Origin: Acidimicrobiales bacterium
GTDB taxonomy: Bacteria > Actinomycetota > Acidimicrobiia > Acidimicrobiales > Poriferisodalaceae
Reading direction: 5' to 3'
NCBI GenBank assembly: GCA_041394185.1
Contig: JAWKIQ010000003.1
Span: forward strand, 372,001 to 436,000
DNA: 64,000 bases
A program made the translations under genes and the position numbers. The notes beneath the pieces are model-generated. The model was not told the origin of the DNA. It saw only the letters and a list, made by a program, of their open reading frames with translations, and made no database searches. Shown here in pieces: positions 1-8,253 of the stretch (positions within the stretch are counted from its first letter, which is position 1; each line of letters begins with the position of its first letter).

Positions 1-88
1 CGCTGGCGGCGGGGCCAAAGAAGGGCAGCGCAAGCACAGACGCTAGGGCGAGCACCGTGAACCGCTTGAACGACGAACGCATGGGCAT
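1..88 (-). CDS. Secreted protein, N-terminal fragment
   Basis: The reading frame starts at an ATG at 88 (a second in-frame ATG lies at 82) and runs off the left window edge. The 29 visible residues form a signal peptide: MPMRSSFKRF, then a hydrophobic stretch TVLALASVLALPFF, then GPAAS as a plausible cleavage region. The product is therefore probably exported or membrane-anchored, but nothing of the mature protein is visible. It is divergent from map, and a -10-like element lies 8 nt upstream of the ATG. Confidence 0.6.
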   Translation of the reverse strand, partial: MPMRSSFKRFTVLALASVLALPFFGPAAS

Positions 89-96
89 GACATCGG

Positions 97-102
97 ATCG
101 TA
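97..102 (-). promoter_or_regulatory. -10 element for the secreted protein at 88
   Basis: TACGAT on the minus strand fits the TANNNT pattern and is separated from the ATG at 88 by 8 nt. This suggests a leaderless or nearly leaderless transcript. No convincing -35 element was identified. Confidence 0.35.
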
Positions 103-231
103 ACATTTGAAACTTGAGCGTCAAGATCGCAATCACACCTACTCATCGGCATCTGCCATGCGTGCTTGAGCGATCGGGCAGGCGGGGCGGTTCACACGTC
201 CCGACAAGGGGCCGATTCTGGGGCCGCTCTG

Positions 232-237
232 TAGAAT
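232..237 (+). promoter_or_regulatory. -10 element of map, leaderless
   Basis: TAGAAT is followed by 7 nt and then the ATG of map at 245, so transcription should start at or next to the start codon. No Shine-Dalgarno sequence precedes this ATG, which agrees with leaderless initiation. Confidence 0.5.
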
Positions 238-244
238 CGTTTCC

Positions 245-1228
245 ATGGCACGACGAAAGCGACGTCCCGCTGCGCGCAACGCGGTCAGCAACACCAGACC
301 GGTGCGTCCCGGCATCGTTTCGCCGATGCGCCAGGTCCCAATCGACATCCCCCGACCCGAGTACGCCGAGCGCGGCTACCCCATCGTTCGCGAGCCCGAG
401 TCGTTGTCACAGAGCCAGGACACCATCGAGCGCATGCGCCTGGCCGGTCGCGCCGCACGGCGCGTTCTCGCCAAGGTGGCCGCCGAGATCCGCCCTGGCG
501 TCACCACCGAGCACCTCGACGAGGTGGCCCACGAGGCCTACATAGCCGAGGGCGGCTATCCCAGCCCGCTCAACTACAACGGCTACCCCAAGTCGCTGTG
601 CACGTCGGTCAACGAGGTCATCTGCCACGGAATCCCCGACTCGCGCCAGCTCGAAGACGGCGACATCGTCAACTGCGACGTGACGATCTACCTCGACGGT
701 GTTCACGGCGACACCAGCGAGACCTTCCTGGTCGGCGAGGTCAACGAGGTTTCGAAGCGACTGGTCACCGTCACCCGAGAATGCCTGTATCACGGCATCG
801 GGGCGGTTCGAGCCGGCGGGCAGATCAACGAGATCGGCAAGGCGATACAGGCCCACGCCGAATCGAACGGCTTCCAGGTGGTGCGCGAGTTCGTGGGCCA
901 CGGCACCGGCCCCATCTTCCACATGAAGCCCAACGTTCCGCACTATTACGACCCCAAGCATCGGTTCGAAATCGTGCCGGGCATGACGTTCACGATCGAA
1001 CCGATGATCAACGTGGGCAACTGGCGTGCCCAGATGTGGGACGACGACTGGACAGCGACCTCGGTCGACCTCAGCCACAGCGCCCAGTTCGAACACACCC
1101 TCGTGGTCCACGAAGACGGCGTCGAGATTCTCACCATCGGCGAGCACGAGCCCCAGCCCTTCATGGCCGGGCAAGACCGCTCGGTCTGGCCCTCGACGCT
1201 GCCCACGGCCGAGGGTGTTGCGGTCTGA
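245..1228 (+). CDS. map: Methionine aminopeptidase, type I
   Basis: Cytosolic dinuclear metalloprotease that removes the N-terminal methionine from new proteins. The 327-residue product has the five metal ligands of the pita-bread fold: D145 (NCDVT), D156 (GDTSETF), H219 (FVGHGTGP), E252 (TIEPM) and E283 (QFEHT). Substrate-site histidines are at about 128 and 226. The N-terminus carries about 45 extra basic, proline-containing residues, like the extended type Ic enzymes of mycobacteria, which are thought to bind ribosomes. There is no ribosome binding site, but TAGAAT lies 7 nt before the ATG. A LysM lipoprotein gene follows about 60 nt downstream. Confidence 0.95.
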   Translation: MARRKRRPAARNAVSNTRPVRPGIVSPMRQVPIDIPRPEYAERGYPIVREPESLSQSQDTIERMRLAGRAARRVLAKVAAEIRPGVTTEHLDEVAHEAYIAEGGYPSPLNYNGYPKSLCTSVNEVICHGIPDSRQLEDGDIVNCDVTIYLDGVHGDTSETFLVGEVNEVSKRLVTVTRECLYHGIGAVRAGGQINEIGKAIQAHAESNGFQVVREFVGHGTGPIFHMKPNVPHYYDPKHRFEIVPGMTFTIEPMINVGNWRAQMWDDDWTATSVDLSHSAQFEHTLVVHEDGVEILTIGEHEPQPFMAGQDRSVWPSTLPTAEGVAV

Positions 1229-1289
1229 TATCCAACTCGCGCCCGGGCGTTCGAGCCTGGCGCCCGCATGGAAGCTAAGTTTGTCGCCC

Positions 1290-1730
1290 GTGAAGCGCCT
1301 GCTCCCGATTGTCTCGACTCTTCTGCTGACGCTTGCGGCCTGTGGTTCTTCAGACTCGTCGTCCGAACCGCCACCGACCAGCCAAAGCGTGCTGACCACA
1401 GCGCCCTCGGCGCTGACCACAACCACCACCACACAGCCGCCCGGGCCCAAGATCTACGCGATCCAACAGGGCGACACCCTGTCTGCGGTGGCGGCCTCGT
1501 TCGGCCTGACCCTGCAGCAATTGCTCGACGCCAATCCCACCATCGGCGACCCAGGGCGCATCGCGGTAGGCGATCAGATCATCATTCCCGAGATCGACGA
1601 AGCTGCGGCGACCACCACCACCGAGGCCCCGTTACAGCTCGACTCGACAACTGCGCCGACGCTGCCCGAGTTGCGCAACACGACCACCACAACAGAGCCC
1701 GATGCAACAACCACAACAGCAGGAGGCTGA
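1290..1730 (+). CDS. LysM-domain lipoprotein
   Basis: Predicted cell-envelope lipoprotein of 146 residues. A GTG start at 1290 gives VKRLLP, a hydrophobic segment and a lipobox LAAC with Cys18. An in-frame TTG at 1281 is an alternative start. After a Thr-rich linker comes one LysM domain (about residues 55-100: IYAIQQGDTLSAVAASFGL through GDQIIIPE), a peptidoglycan-binding module. The C-terminus is another Thr-rich low-complexity tail with no catalytic domain, so the protein probably binds or organises cell wall. Its stop overlaps the Shine-Dalgarno sequence of the next gene, so the two are probably co-transcribed. Confidence 0.8.
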   Translation: MKRLLPIVSTLLLTLAACGSSDSSSEPPPTSQSVLTTAPSALTTTTTTQPPGPKIYAIQQGDTLSAVAASFGLTLQQLLDANPTIGDPGRIAVGDQIIIPEIDEAAATTTTEAPLQLDSTTAPTLPELRNTTTTTEPDATTTTAGG

Positions 1731-1731
1731 G

Positions 1732-2583
1732 TTGGCTTCGAAGTTCCCCACCGTGCTGCTCGAGTCGACCGACGGCGTGCGGCCCGCGCTGCACGACATG
1801 GGCGGGTCGGGCGATCCGGTGTTGGTTTGCCACGCAACCGGCTTCCTGGGTGCCGTCTACGCGCCGATGATTCAGTCGCTGCTCGAGGACTTCCACGTGT
1901 GGACCATCGACATGCGAGGCCACGGCGACTCGGTCACCCCCGAGGGGATCTCGATGTCGTGGTGGGGACACACCCAAGATGTCTTGGCAGCGTTCGACTA
2001 CATCGGTTCGCCGGTGCTGGGCTTCGGGCACTCGATGGGCGGAGCCGCCATCACTGCGGCATGCCTGAAGAATCCCGACGCGGTGCGCGGTGCGTACCTG
2101 TTCGAACCCATCATCTTCCCGGCCGTCGGCGACGCGGCGGCGACACGCCGCGACTCACCCATCGCCGAAGGGGCCAGACGCCGCAGAGCCACATTCGAGT
2201 CTCGCGAAGCAGCATTCGAGCGCTACTCCAGCAGGCCACCGCTCGACGGCCTCAACCGCCAGGTTCTTCGGCTGTATGTCGACGAGGGTTTCGAAGACAC
2301 CGAAGACGGCTCGGTCACCCTCAAGTGCCCGCCCCACATCGAGGCCGAAGTCTTCATGAACTCCCAGATCGGCATCTTCGAGGACCTACCAACCGTCGAG
2401 ATGCCGGCATTGGTGGCCTCGGGACGAGCCGAACCAGGCCCACCCATGTATGCACCAGGGGTGGCCCAAGAGCTGCCACACGCCCAGTTCCACAAAGACG
2501 ACGCCTTGTCGCACTTCGGGCCATTCGAAGACCCCGCACTGGTGGGCGGGCGCGTCAGGGACTTCCTGTCGTCGCTGCGATGA
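1732..2583 (+). CDS. Alpha/beta hydrolase
   Basis: Soluble alpha/beta-hydrolase-fold enzyme of 283 residues; the substrate cannot be told from sequence. The nucleophile elbow is GHSMG (Ser101 from this start), MRGHGDS follows beta-strand 4, and a C-terminal SHFGPFED segment supplies the likely catalytic histidine. The TTG start at 1732 was chosen because a perfect AGGAGG (1721-1726) lies 5 nt upstream and the preceding stop is immediately before it. An in-frame ATG at 1702 would lie inside the Thr-rich tail of the LysM gene. The 3' end overlaps the PAP2 gene by 4 nt. Confidence 0.85.
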   Translation: MASKFPTVLLESTDGVRPALHDMGGSGDPVLVCHATGFLGAVYAPMIQSLLEDFHVWTIDMRGHGDSVTPEGISMSWWGHTQDVLAAFDYIGSPVLGFGHSMGGAAITAACLKNPDAVRGAYLFEPIIFPAVGDAAATRRDSPIAEGARRRRATFESREAAFERYSSRPPLDGLNRQVLRLYVDEGFEDTEDGSVTLKCPPHIEAEVFMNSQIGIFEDLPTVEMPALVASGRAEPGPPMYAPGVAQELPHAQFHKDDALSHFGPFEDPALVGGRVRDFLSSLR

Positions 2584-3128
2584 CAACACAAGACCCTGGC
2601 CCGTTCGGCCCTGCTGTCGATGCCTTCGACCAGGCCGTCGACCGAGCATTCGAGCCTCTGCGAAACAATGCGGTGGCCAATCGGGTGATGTACACGGCGT
2701 CGACCTTGGGCGACTGGAGCACCATCTGGCATCTGAGCGGTGCCCTCGAGGCAGCCCGCCGCGGCGACGCCGGGTTCGCTGTGCGGCTCAGCTCGGTAAT
2801 GGGCGTCGAATCGCTGCTGGTCAACCAGGGGATCAAGCGCCTGTTCAAGCGCGTCAGACCCCGCCGCGACGATCTCGACACCAAACATCACGTCAGGCAG
2901 CCGCTGACCTCGTCGTTTCCCAGCGGCCACGCGTCCGCAGCCATGACAGCAGCAGCCGTCCTGAGCCGGGGAAGCAGGCTCGGGCCGTTGTGGTACGCCG
3001 CGGGAATAGTCGTGGCATGCAGCCGCATCCACGTGAAGATGCATCACGCCAGTGACGTAGTTGCGGGACTCGCCACTGGCGTGATTCTCGGCAGGTTGGC
3101 AAACCGACTACTGAGCCGGCGCTCCTGA
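2580..3128 (+). CDS. PAP2-family phosphatase
   Basis: Membrane-associated acid phosphatase of the PAP2 superfamily (182 residues), probably acting on a lipid or isoprenoid phosphate. All three motifs are present: K86-x6-R93P94 (KRLFKRVRP), PSGH at 114-117 and SR-x5-H-x3-D (R149, H155, D159). Hydrophobic segments flank the motifs. The start ATG overlaps the upstream stop (ATGA), which implies translational coupling to the hydrolase. The exact substrate is not determinable. Confidence 0.9.
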   Translation: MTTQDPGPFGPAVDAFDQAVDRAFEPLRNNAVANRVMYTASTLGDWSTIWHLSGALEAARRGDAGFAVRLSSVMGVESLLVNQGIKRLFKRVRPRRDDLDTKHHVRQPLTSSFPSGHASAAMTAAAVLSRGSRLGPLWYAAGIVVACSRIHVKMHHASDVVAGLATGVILGRLANRLLSRRS

Positions 3129-3146
3129 TATGTGCGACACGGCCGA

Positions 3147-3322
3147 TCAGGCCGTGGCGACCTCGACCTGCTTGTCCGCCTGAACAAGGATCGCTCGAAC
3201 GTCGAGCAAGAGGTCAGCGACCTCGTTGGTCGACACCAGCCCCGCTGGATCATGTCCTTGAGACCGCGATCGATGATGGCGAGGGCTTCGTCGAGGACTG
3301 TGGATTCTGGTGCTTCGGTCAT
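3147..3322 (-). pseudogene. Small conserved-looking protein, frameshifted
   Basis: A good Shine-Dalgarno sequence (GGAGAAG) precedes an ATG at 3322. The first 28 residues (MTEAPESTVLDEALAIIDRG, then LKDMIQRG) are in one frame. The sensible continuation, LVSTNEVADLLLDVRAILVQ followed by ADKQVEVATA, lies in the next frame and ends at 3147. The break is at a GGGG run near 3240, where one extra G would restore a single protein of about 58 residues. It is either a recently broken gene or a sequencing indel. The product is acidic and helical with no recognised family. Confidence 0.5.
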
Positions 3323-3422
3323 CGACTTCTCCAACGTTTGGGAGCCGCTTCGAATTCCCCTCCGGCGGCGCTTCCGATCTGATCACACTACACACCACCG
3401 GCGCCAATGGCGGCGCGACTTG

Positions 3423-3428
3423 TAGGGT
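3423..3428 (+). promoter_or_regulatory. -10 element of the LLM gene at 3437
   Basis: TAGGGT, a TANNNT hexamer, lies 8 nt before the ATG at 3437. It supports that ATG as the true start of the downstream gene although the present sequence is out of frame there. Confidence 0.35.
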
Positions 3429-3436
3429 CGCGGTTC

Positions 3437-4425
3437 ATGACGACCCCGCCCCTCTCGGACTGACCTTTGCGAGCCTCGGCGCGCTCGGCCCCCACTCGGC
3501 GCCCTCGATTGCGTCGATGGCCGAAGACCTAGGCTATTCGTCGTTCTGGACCGCAGAAGCGAACGCCACAGACGCCTTCACCCTGCTGGGAGCCGCCGCT
3601 GTGGCAGCACCCGGGCTGGACCTCGGCACGGGCGTGGTGCCCATGCAGATTCGGTCTCCTTCGGTCACAGCGATGTCGGCCGCGTCGCTGCAGGCGCTGG
3701 CACCCCACCGCGACATCTATCTCGGGGTTGGGGTCAGCACCCCCGTTGTTGCCGGGCAATGGCACGGCGCCGACTACCAGAACCGACCCATCGCCCAGAT
3801 GCGCGAGTACCTGGTGTTGCTGAGGGAACTGTTGTCGGGCGAACCGGTGACCTTCGACGGCGACTTCTGGAGCGTCCGCAAGTTTCGGCTGGGCGTACGG
3901 CTGGGCGATCGCCGCCCCAAGCTGGTGCTGGCAGCGCTCAACCCCCAGATGTTGCGCCTGGGCGGCGAGCTAGCCGACGCGGTTCTGCTGAACTACCTGC
4001 CCGCCTCACACGTCCAGGAGTCGATAGACGAGATCCGCGAGGGTGGAGATGCCCAGATCTTCGCCTATGTACACGCGGGTGTGTGCGACTTCGACGAGGC
4101 GGCTCCGTACGCCAGGCGCGACCTGTTCGGCTACGCAATGGCGGAGGGTTATGCCCGCATGTTCCGTCACGCCGGATTCGAGGCAGAGATCGACCAGCTG
4201 CGCGAGCGCTACGCGGCCGGCGACCGCGACGGCGCAGTCGAGGCCATCTCCGACGAGATGGTGCAGGCCATCGACTTCATCGGGACGCCGGCCCAGGTCA
4301 ACTCGTTCGTTGCGTCTTATGTCGACGCCGGGGTCGATCACCCGATCCTCATGCCGCTGCCGTGGGGGGCCGATCGCCGCGCCGTCGCCGAGGCCACCAT
4401 CAGGGCCGCCGCCGGCAGGTTCTGA
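3437..4425 (+). CDS. LLM-class oxidoreductase, 5' end apparently frameshifted
   Basis: Luciferase-like TIM-barrel oxidoreductase, likely F420-dependent (cofactor inferred from family and from cofC in this window). The barrel reads from LGLTFASLGALG through GTGVVPMQIRSPSV and GVGVSTPVVAGQW to the C-terminal IDFIGTPAQVNSFV. No in-frame ATG, GTG or TTG lies near the conserved start. The nearest upstream in-frame start (GTG 3310) would overlap the opposite gene. The ATG at 3437 gives MTTPPLS and then hits a stop, but one added G in TCGGACTG near 3470 would join it to the conserved frame. A single-base deletion in the sequence or in the genome is therefore suspected. Confidence 0.7.
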
Positions 4426-4452
4426 AGCCCGGCTGCCCTTACACACGCAACC

Positions 4453-5181
4453 ATGGCGACGACGAGCCCGCGCTCCGAGGCCTCGGAGCTGGCCTTGACG
4501 CTGCACGACCTGCACACCGCGCTGCAGGTGGGCGGCGACGCGACAATCCGGGTCACCCCACAGGCCCTCGACGACCGTCAGATCGACCTGCTGTTCCATG
4601 GAGCGGGCCTGACCATCGAAGGCCGGTCCGAGACCGCTACGCCTGCGGGGCGCGAGCTCGAGTATCGAGTGTCGAGGCCTCAGAGCCTGGCCGACTGTGT
4701 GGACGGCGAGATGTCGGTGCTGATCGTCGGCCTGAACCCGAGCCTGGTCGCGTGCGATGCCGGCTTCGGGTTTGCGGGGCCATCCAATCGTTTCTGGAAG
4801 GCGGCCATCGCAGCGGGCCTGGTCTCCAGGCGAGGAGAGCCTCGACACGCCCTACAGCACCATCACGTCGGCTTCACCGACCTGGTGAAACGGCCGACGG
4901 CTCGGGCTTCGGAGCTGCGCCGGGCCGAGTATCACAGCGGAATGACGCGGCTCGAAGGCCTGGTCGATCTGCTGGCCCCACGAGTCGTATGTGTTCTCGG
5001 CGTGACCGGATGGCGTGCGGCCTCCGACAACCGTTCTGCGACGCTCGGCTTGCAGGAAACCCTGGTCGGTGGCCGACCCGCATATGTCATGCCCAACCCC
5101 TCGGGCCTCAACGCCCACACCAACCACGACGACCTGGTTTCTCACATGTTGGCCGTCATCGAACTCGGTAGACCGAACTGA
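4453..5181 (+). CDS. mug: Mismatch-specific uracil/thymine DNA glycosylase
   Basis: Base-excision-repair glycosylase of the MUG/TDG family that removes uracil or thymine, mainly opposite guanine. The two signature motifs are present: GLNPSL at about residue 93 (E. coli GINPGL) and NPSGLNAH near residue 215 (E. coli NPSGLS). RFWKA and VGFTDLVKRPTARASEL between them also match the family. The product has 242 residues, longer than E. coli Mug (168) because of an N-terminal domain of about 80 residues of unknown role. It starts 27 nt after the LLM gene. Confidence 0.88.
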   Translation: MATTSPRSEASELALTLHDLHTALQVGGDATIRVTPQALDDRQIDLLFHGAGLTIEGRSETATPAGRELEYRVSRPQSLADCVDGEMSVLIVGLNPSLVACDAGFGFAGPSNRFWKAAIAAGLVSRRGEPRHALQHHHVGFTDLVKRPTARASELRRAEYHSGMTRLEGLVDLLAPRVVCVLGVTGWRAASDNRSATLGLQETLVGGRPAYVMPNPSGLNAHTNHDDLVSHMLAVIELGRPN

Positions 5182-5184
5182 GCC

Positions 5185-5619
5185 TCACTGGGCCCAGATG
5201 CGTTCGAGGACCAGGCTGGTGACGATGTCGGTAACCAGACCCCTGCGCGTGCCCATCTCCTGCAGCAGGTCATGGAGATCTTTCGTCGACTCGGCCGCAA
5301 CCCTGACCAGATAGTCGGTGCGGCCCGTGATGTGCCACGCCTCGATGACCCTCTGGTCCGAGCGGAAGAACTCGACCACCTGGTCGGGGTGCACTCCAGA
5401 GACCAACCGCAACTCGACGATCGCCTCGATCGGACGTCCGAGGGCCGGCTGGTTCAGACGGGCATGGACCCCTACGACGTAGCCGTCTTCGAACAGGCGC
5501 TTCAGCCGCACGCCCGTGGCGTTGGCGCTGAGGCCCACCTTGTCGGCCAGCTCGCGATTGCTCTGGCGACCATCTCGCTGCAATTCACGGAGGATCATGC
5601 GGTCAATTGAGTCAATCAC
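5185..5619 (-). CDS. Lrp/AsnC-family transcriptional regulator
   Basis: DNA-binding regulator of 144 residues. The N-terminal winged helix-turn-helix (SIDRMILRELQRDGRQSNRE, LADKVGLSANATGVRLKRL) is followed by an RAM/AsnC ligand-binding domain (IVELRLVSGVHPDQVVEFF, then GRTDYLVRVAAES). It starts at a GTG at 5619. It is divergent from the small zinc-ribbon gene, and its target is unknown. Members of this family usually sense amino acids as octamers. Confidence 0.9.
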   Translation of the reverse strand: MIDSIDRMILRELQRDGRQSNRELADKVGLSANATGVRLKRLFEDGYVVGVHARLNQPALGRPIEAIVELRLVSGVHPDQVVEFFRSDQRVIEAWHITGRTDYLVRVAAESTKDLHDLLQEMGTRRGLVTDIVTSLVLERIWAQ

Positions 5620-5723
5620 GACATGAAATCACAGCATCGGCCTTGCATGGCGTCAAATCGGTGCCACATTCCGCCAAAGCTCGTTCACACTCATCCGTAG
5701 GGACAGCAACGGAGAGATTCGAG

Positions 5724-5918
5724 ATGAACGGCCACTTCTGCACCACCTGCCACCGATTCCAGAACGTCACCGCCGACATGGTCGAGCTCGTCGACCGCGG
5801 CGATGCCCGCAACATCGCCTGGTGGCGGTGCCAGCGGTGCGATCAATTGAGCTTCACGATCCTTCACACACATGCGTCGGATCTGGGCTTCTCGCACCCG
5901 CTGGCACTCACCGCCTAG
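5724..5918 (+). CDS. Small zinc-ribbon protein
   Basis: A 64-residue protein with two CxxC pairs, C6-TT-C9 and C36-QR-C39, spaced as in a zinc ribbon. The ATG at 5724 has GGAGAG 7 nt upstream. The protein ends shortly after the second pair (LGFSHPLALTA). It lies between the divergent Lrp-type regulator and a convergent lipoprotein gene. The family is not recognised; a nucleic-acid or protein-binding zinc module is the simplest reading. Confidence 0.65.
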   Translation: MNGHFCTTCHRFQNVTADMVELVDRGDARNIAWWRCQRCDQLSFTILHTHASDLGFSHPLALTA

Positions 5919-5945
5919 CCGCTACTGCGGCAGCCGAGCCATCGG

Positions 5946-6470
5946 CTAGCCGAGATCGCTGAGCGACACTCCGCACTCGTCGAACAGGCCGAACATGGCC
6001 TGAATCAGGTCGGCGTCGGGCTCACCGCCCGACGAGGCCTGCAACAAACCGACCATCAGGTCACGGTCGTCGATGACACCGTCGGCGAAGCACCGAGCCT
6101 GCTCCTCGGACAGACCGCTGTCCTCCATCATGCCGTCGGCCATGACCCCGGCCAGGGTGTCGCCGGCGCAATCGACCATCATGCCGAATGCGTCGACCTG
6201 CTGTTCGACCGTCAGGTCCTCGAACTCGGTGTCGGCGAGGATCGAATCAAGCAGTTCGTCGTCGGCGACGATGCCCTTGGCAATACACGACACCTCTTCA
6301 TCGCTCAGGTCGTCCATGGGGGCTGCGCTGGCGCTGTCGCCACCCTGCGACCTGAGCGCGGCGATTACTTCTTGTTCTTGTTCGGAAGCCCCGTCGTCGC
6401 CATCGTCTCCCCCACACGCCGAGAGCAACAGAACGAACGCCGAAACGCCGAGGATCATCTTCTTCATCAT
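5946..6470 (-). CDS. Acidic lipoprotein with paired cysteine repeats
   Basis: Predicted secreted lipoprotein (174 residues): MMKKMILGVSAFVLLLSAC, with Cys19 in the lipobox and a GDDGDDG linker. The mature part holds two related segments, each with a cysteine pair: SCIAKGIVADDELLDSILAD...MMVDCAG and RCFADGVIDDRDLMVGLLQA...LFDECGV. These probably arose by internal duplication, with one disulfide each. It is strongly acidic. No enzymatic motif is visible and the function is unknown. Confidence 0.7.
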   Translation of the reverse strand: MMKKMILGVSAFVLLLSACGGDDGDDGASEQEQEVIAALRSQGGDSASAAPMDDLSDEEVSCIAKGIVADDELLDSILADTEFEDLTVEQQVDAFGMMVDCAGDTLAGVMADGMMEDSGLSEEQARCFADGVIDDRDLMVGLLQASSGGEPDADLIQAMFGLFDECGVSLSDLG

Positions 6471-6494
6471 GACGCAGTGTCTAGCCGATGATCG

Positions 6495-6509
6495 TTAACC
6501 GGTGGTTAA
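6495..6509. promoter_or_regulatory. Inverted repeat upstream of the lipoprotein gene
   Basis: TTAACC-GGT-GGTTAA is a perfect 6-bp inverted repeat, 25 bp upstream of the lipoprotein start at 6470. It is AT-rich against its surroundings, so it may be an operator. No regulator can be assigned. Confidence 0.25.
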
Positions 6510-6550
6510 TGGCTCACGGTCAGTGACGAAGACTGGCGTTGTCAACGCGT

Positions 6551-7198
6551 TCAGAGAACCCCGACCGGGCAGGACACACCGGTGCCACCCAAACCGCAGT
6601 ATCCGTTCGGAACCTTGCCGAGGTACTGCTGGTGGTAATCCTCTGCGTAGTAGAAGTCGCCCAGAGGCACTATCTCGGTGGTGATCTGCCCGAACCGGGC
6701 CTCGCTCAGCTGGGCCTGAAAGGCATCGCGAGTCTTGATGGCGGCCTCTTGCTGCTGGGGCGAGTTGTAGTAGATGCCCGAGCGGTACTGGGTGCCGATG
6801 TCGTTGCCCTGTCGCATGCCCTGCGTGGGGTCGTGGTTCTCCCAGAAGATCTTCAAGATGCCCTCGAAGTCGACGACGTCTGGATCGAACACGACCAGCA
6901 CGACCTCGTTGTGACCCGTCTTCCCGGTGCACACCTCTTCATAGGTGGGGTTGGGCGTGAACCCGCCCGCGTAACCGACCGCCGTCGAATAGACGCCTTC
7001 GGCCTGCCAGAACTTGCGCTCGGCACCCCAGAAACAACCCATGCCGAACACGGCCGTCTCGAACCCGTCGGGCCAAGGGCCCTCTAGCGGGTTGCCGTTG
7101 ATGAAGTGGCCGGCCGGGACGGGCATCGACATGGACCGGCCAGGCAGGGCCTCATCGGGTTCGATCATGCGGGTCTTGTCTCGACCGAAGAACGGCAT
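6551..7198 (-). CDS. msrA: Peptide methionine sulfoxide reductase MsrA
   Basis: Reduces methionine-S-sulfoxide in oxidised proteins. The 215-residue product has the catalytic GCFWGAE motif with Cys55, followed by the family blocks [30 protein letters not shown] and [18 protein letters not shown]-terminal cysteines ([18 protein letters not shown]) probably act as resolving residues. It lies directly downstream of an LLM oxidoreductase on the same strand (4-nt gap), so the two may form one redox-related transcription unit. Confidence 0.95.
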   Translation of the reverse strand: MPFFGRDKTRMIEPDEALPGRSMSMPVPAGHFINGNPLEGPWPDGFETAVFGMGCFWGAERKFWQAEGVYSTAVGYAGGFTPNPTYEEVCTGKTGHNEVVLVVFDPDVVDFEGILKIFWENHDPTQGMRQGNDIGTQYRSGIYYNSPQQQEAAIKTRDAFQAQLSEARFGQITTEIVPLGDFYYAEDYHQQYLGKVPNGYCGLGGTGVSCPVGVL

Positions 7199-7201
7199 GG
7201 T

Positions 7202-8182
7202 TCAGCTCCGGGCAGCAGGTGAAAGGTCTCGTGCGGCTTGGAGGGGATCTATCCCTCCGAATGGAAGGATAGCGATGGCCGACGTCGTCACCCCGTTGGC
7301 GTGATAACGGTCGATGTGTTCGCGGCACTCTTCGGGTGAGCCGTGCACGACCAGCTCATCGACCACCGAGTCGGGGATGGCATCCAGCGCGGCCTTGCGA
7401 TCACCAGCGCTCCACGCATCCCACATGCCCTGCAGACGGTCGCCGCGACCCAACCACTGCTGGAAGGCGGCATAGACCGGAACGTTCATGTATGCGGCGA
7501 TGGCCCGCTTGGCCTGAGCCCTTACCGTCTCGGTGTCGGGGTTGGGGCACACGAAGATTCGAGCGCATATCTCCTTGTCGGGCCCGCCCTCGTGGACGTA
7601 CTGGGTCACGGTCGGAACATCCTCGGCGCCCAGCCAGTTGATGATGGCGCCGTCGCCCTCACGGCCCGCCATTCGAAGCATCCCAGAGCGCAGCCCCGCG
7701 ATGAGGATCGGCGGCTGCTGCTCGGGCGGCGACGACAGCCGAAAGCCATTGACCTCGAACGTCTCGTACGACTCGACGACCTTCTCGCCGGTCAACGCAG
7801 CCTTCAAGAAGCGGGCCATGTCACGCGTCTTCTTGTATGGCTCCTCGAAGGCGATGCCGTTCCAGCGCTCGACGATCACGTTCGACGAAGATCCCAGGCC
7901 CATCGCAAACCGGCCGGGCGCCGCACTGCAGATGGCCGACACCGTCTGGGCCATCAGGGCAGGACCCCTGGTGTAGGCGGGGACGATGGCTATGCCGAGA
8001 CGCATCGATGGCGCCCATTGGCTGGCCAGCGCCAACGGGGTGAACCCGTCGAACCCGTCGCTCTCGGCGGTCCACAGATCGGTGTAGCCCAAGTCGGCCA
8101 ACTCGACGATCGAGTCGCGCTGGGCGTGGAGTGGCTGACCACCAAGGGGGACGGTGATTCCGAAGCGCTGTGGAACTGGCAT
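7202..8182 (-). CDS. LLM-class F420-type oxidoreductase
   Basis: Luciferase-like TIM-barrel oxidoreductase of 326 residues. Family features are FGITVPLGG at the start, YTDLWTAESDGFDGFTPLAL, GIAIVPAYTRGPALMAQT and FAMGLGSSSNVIVERWNG, with a C-terminal VVHGSPEECREHI. The ATG at 8182 (MPVPQRFG) has GGAG 5 nt upstream, better than the in-frame codon at 8230. F420 use is inferred from family and genome context; the substrate is unknown. It is closely followed by msrA. Confidence 0.85.
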   Translation of the reverse strand: MPVPQRFGITVPLGGQPLHAQRDSIVELADLGYTDLWTAESDGFDGFTPLALASQWAPSMRLGIAIVPAYTRGPALMAQTVSAICSAAPGRFAMGLGSSSNVIVERWNGIAFEEPYKKTRDMARFLKAALTGEKVVESYETFEVNGFRLSSPPEQQPPILIAGLRSGMLRMAGREGDGAIINWLGAEDVPTVTQYVHEGGPDKEICARIFVCPNPDTETVRAQAKRAIAAYMNVPVYAAFQQWLGRGDRLQGMWDAWSAGDRKAALDAIPDSVVDELVVHGSPEECREHIDRYHANGVTTSAIAILPFGGIDPLQAARDLSPAARS

Positions 8183-8239
8183 GACTCTCCATCTGGGTAT
8201 GGCGGCAACAACCGTTTTGGCCGAGGACAACTCGAACCG

Positions 8240-8245
8240 TAGCGT
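8240..8245 (+). promoter_or_regulatory. -10 element of the amidase gene
   Basis: TAGCGT lies 8 nt before a GTG start at 8254, the same spacing seen at other apparent leaderless genes in this window. Confidence 0.35.
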
Positions 8246-8253
8246 TGCCGATC

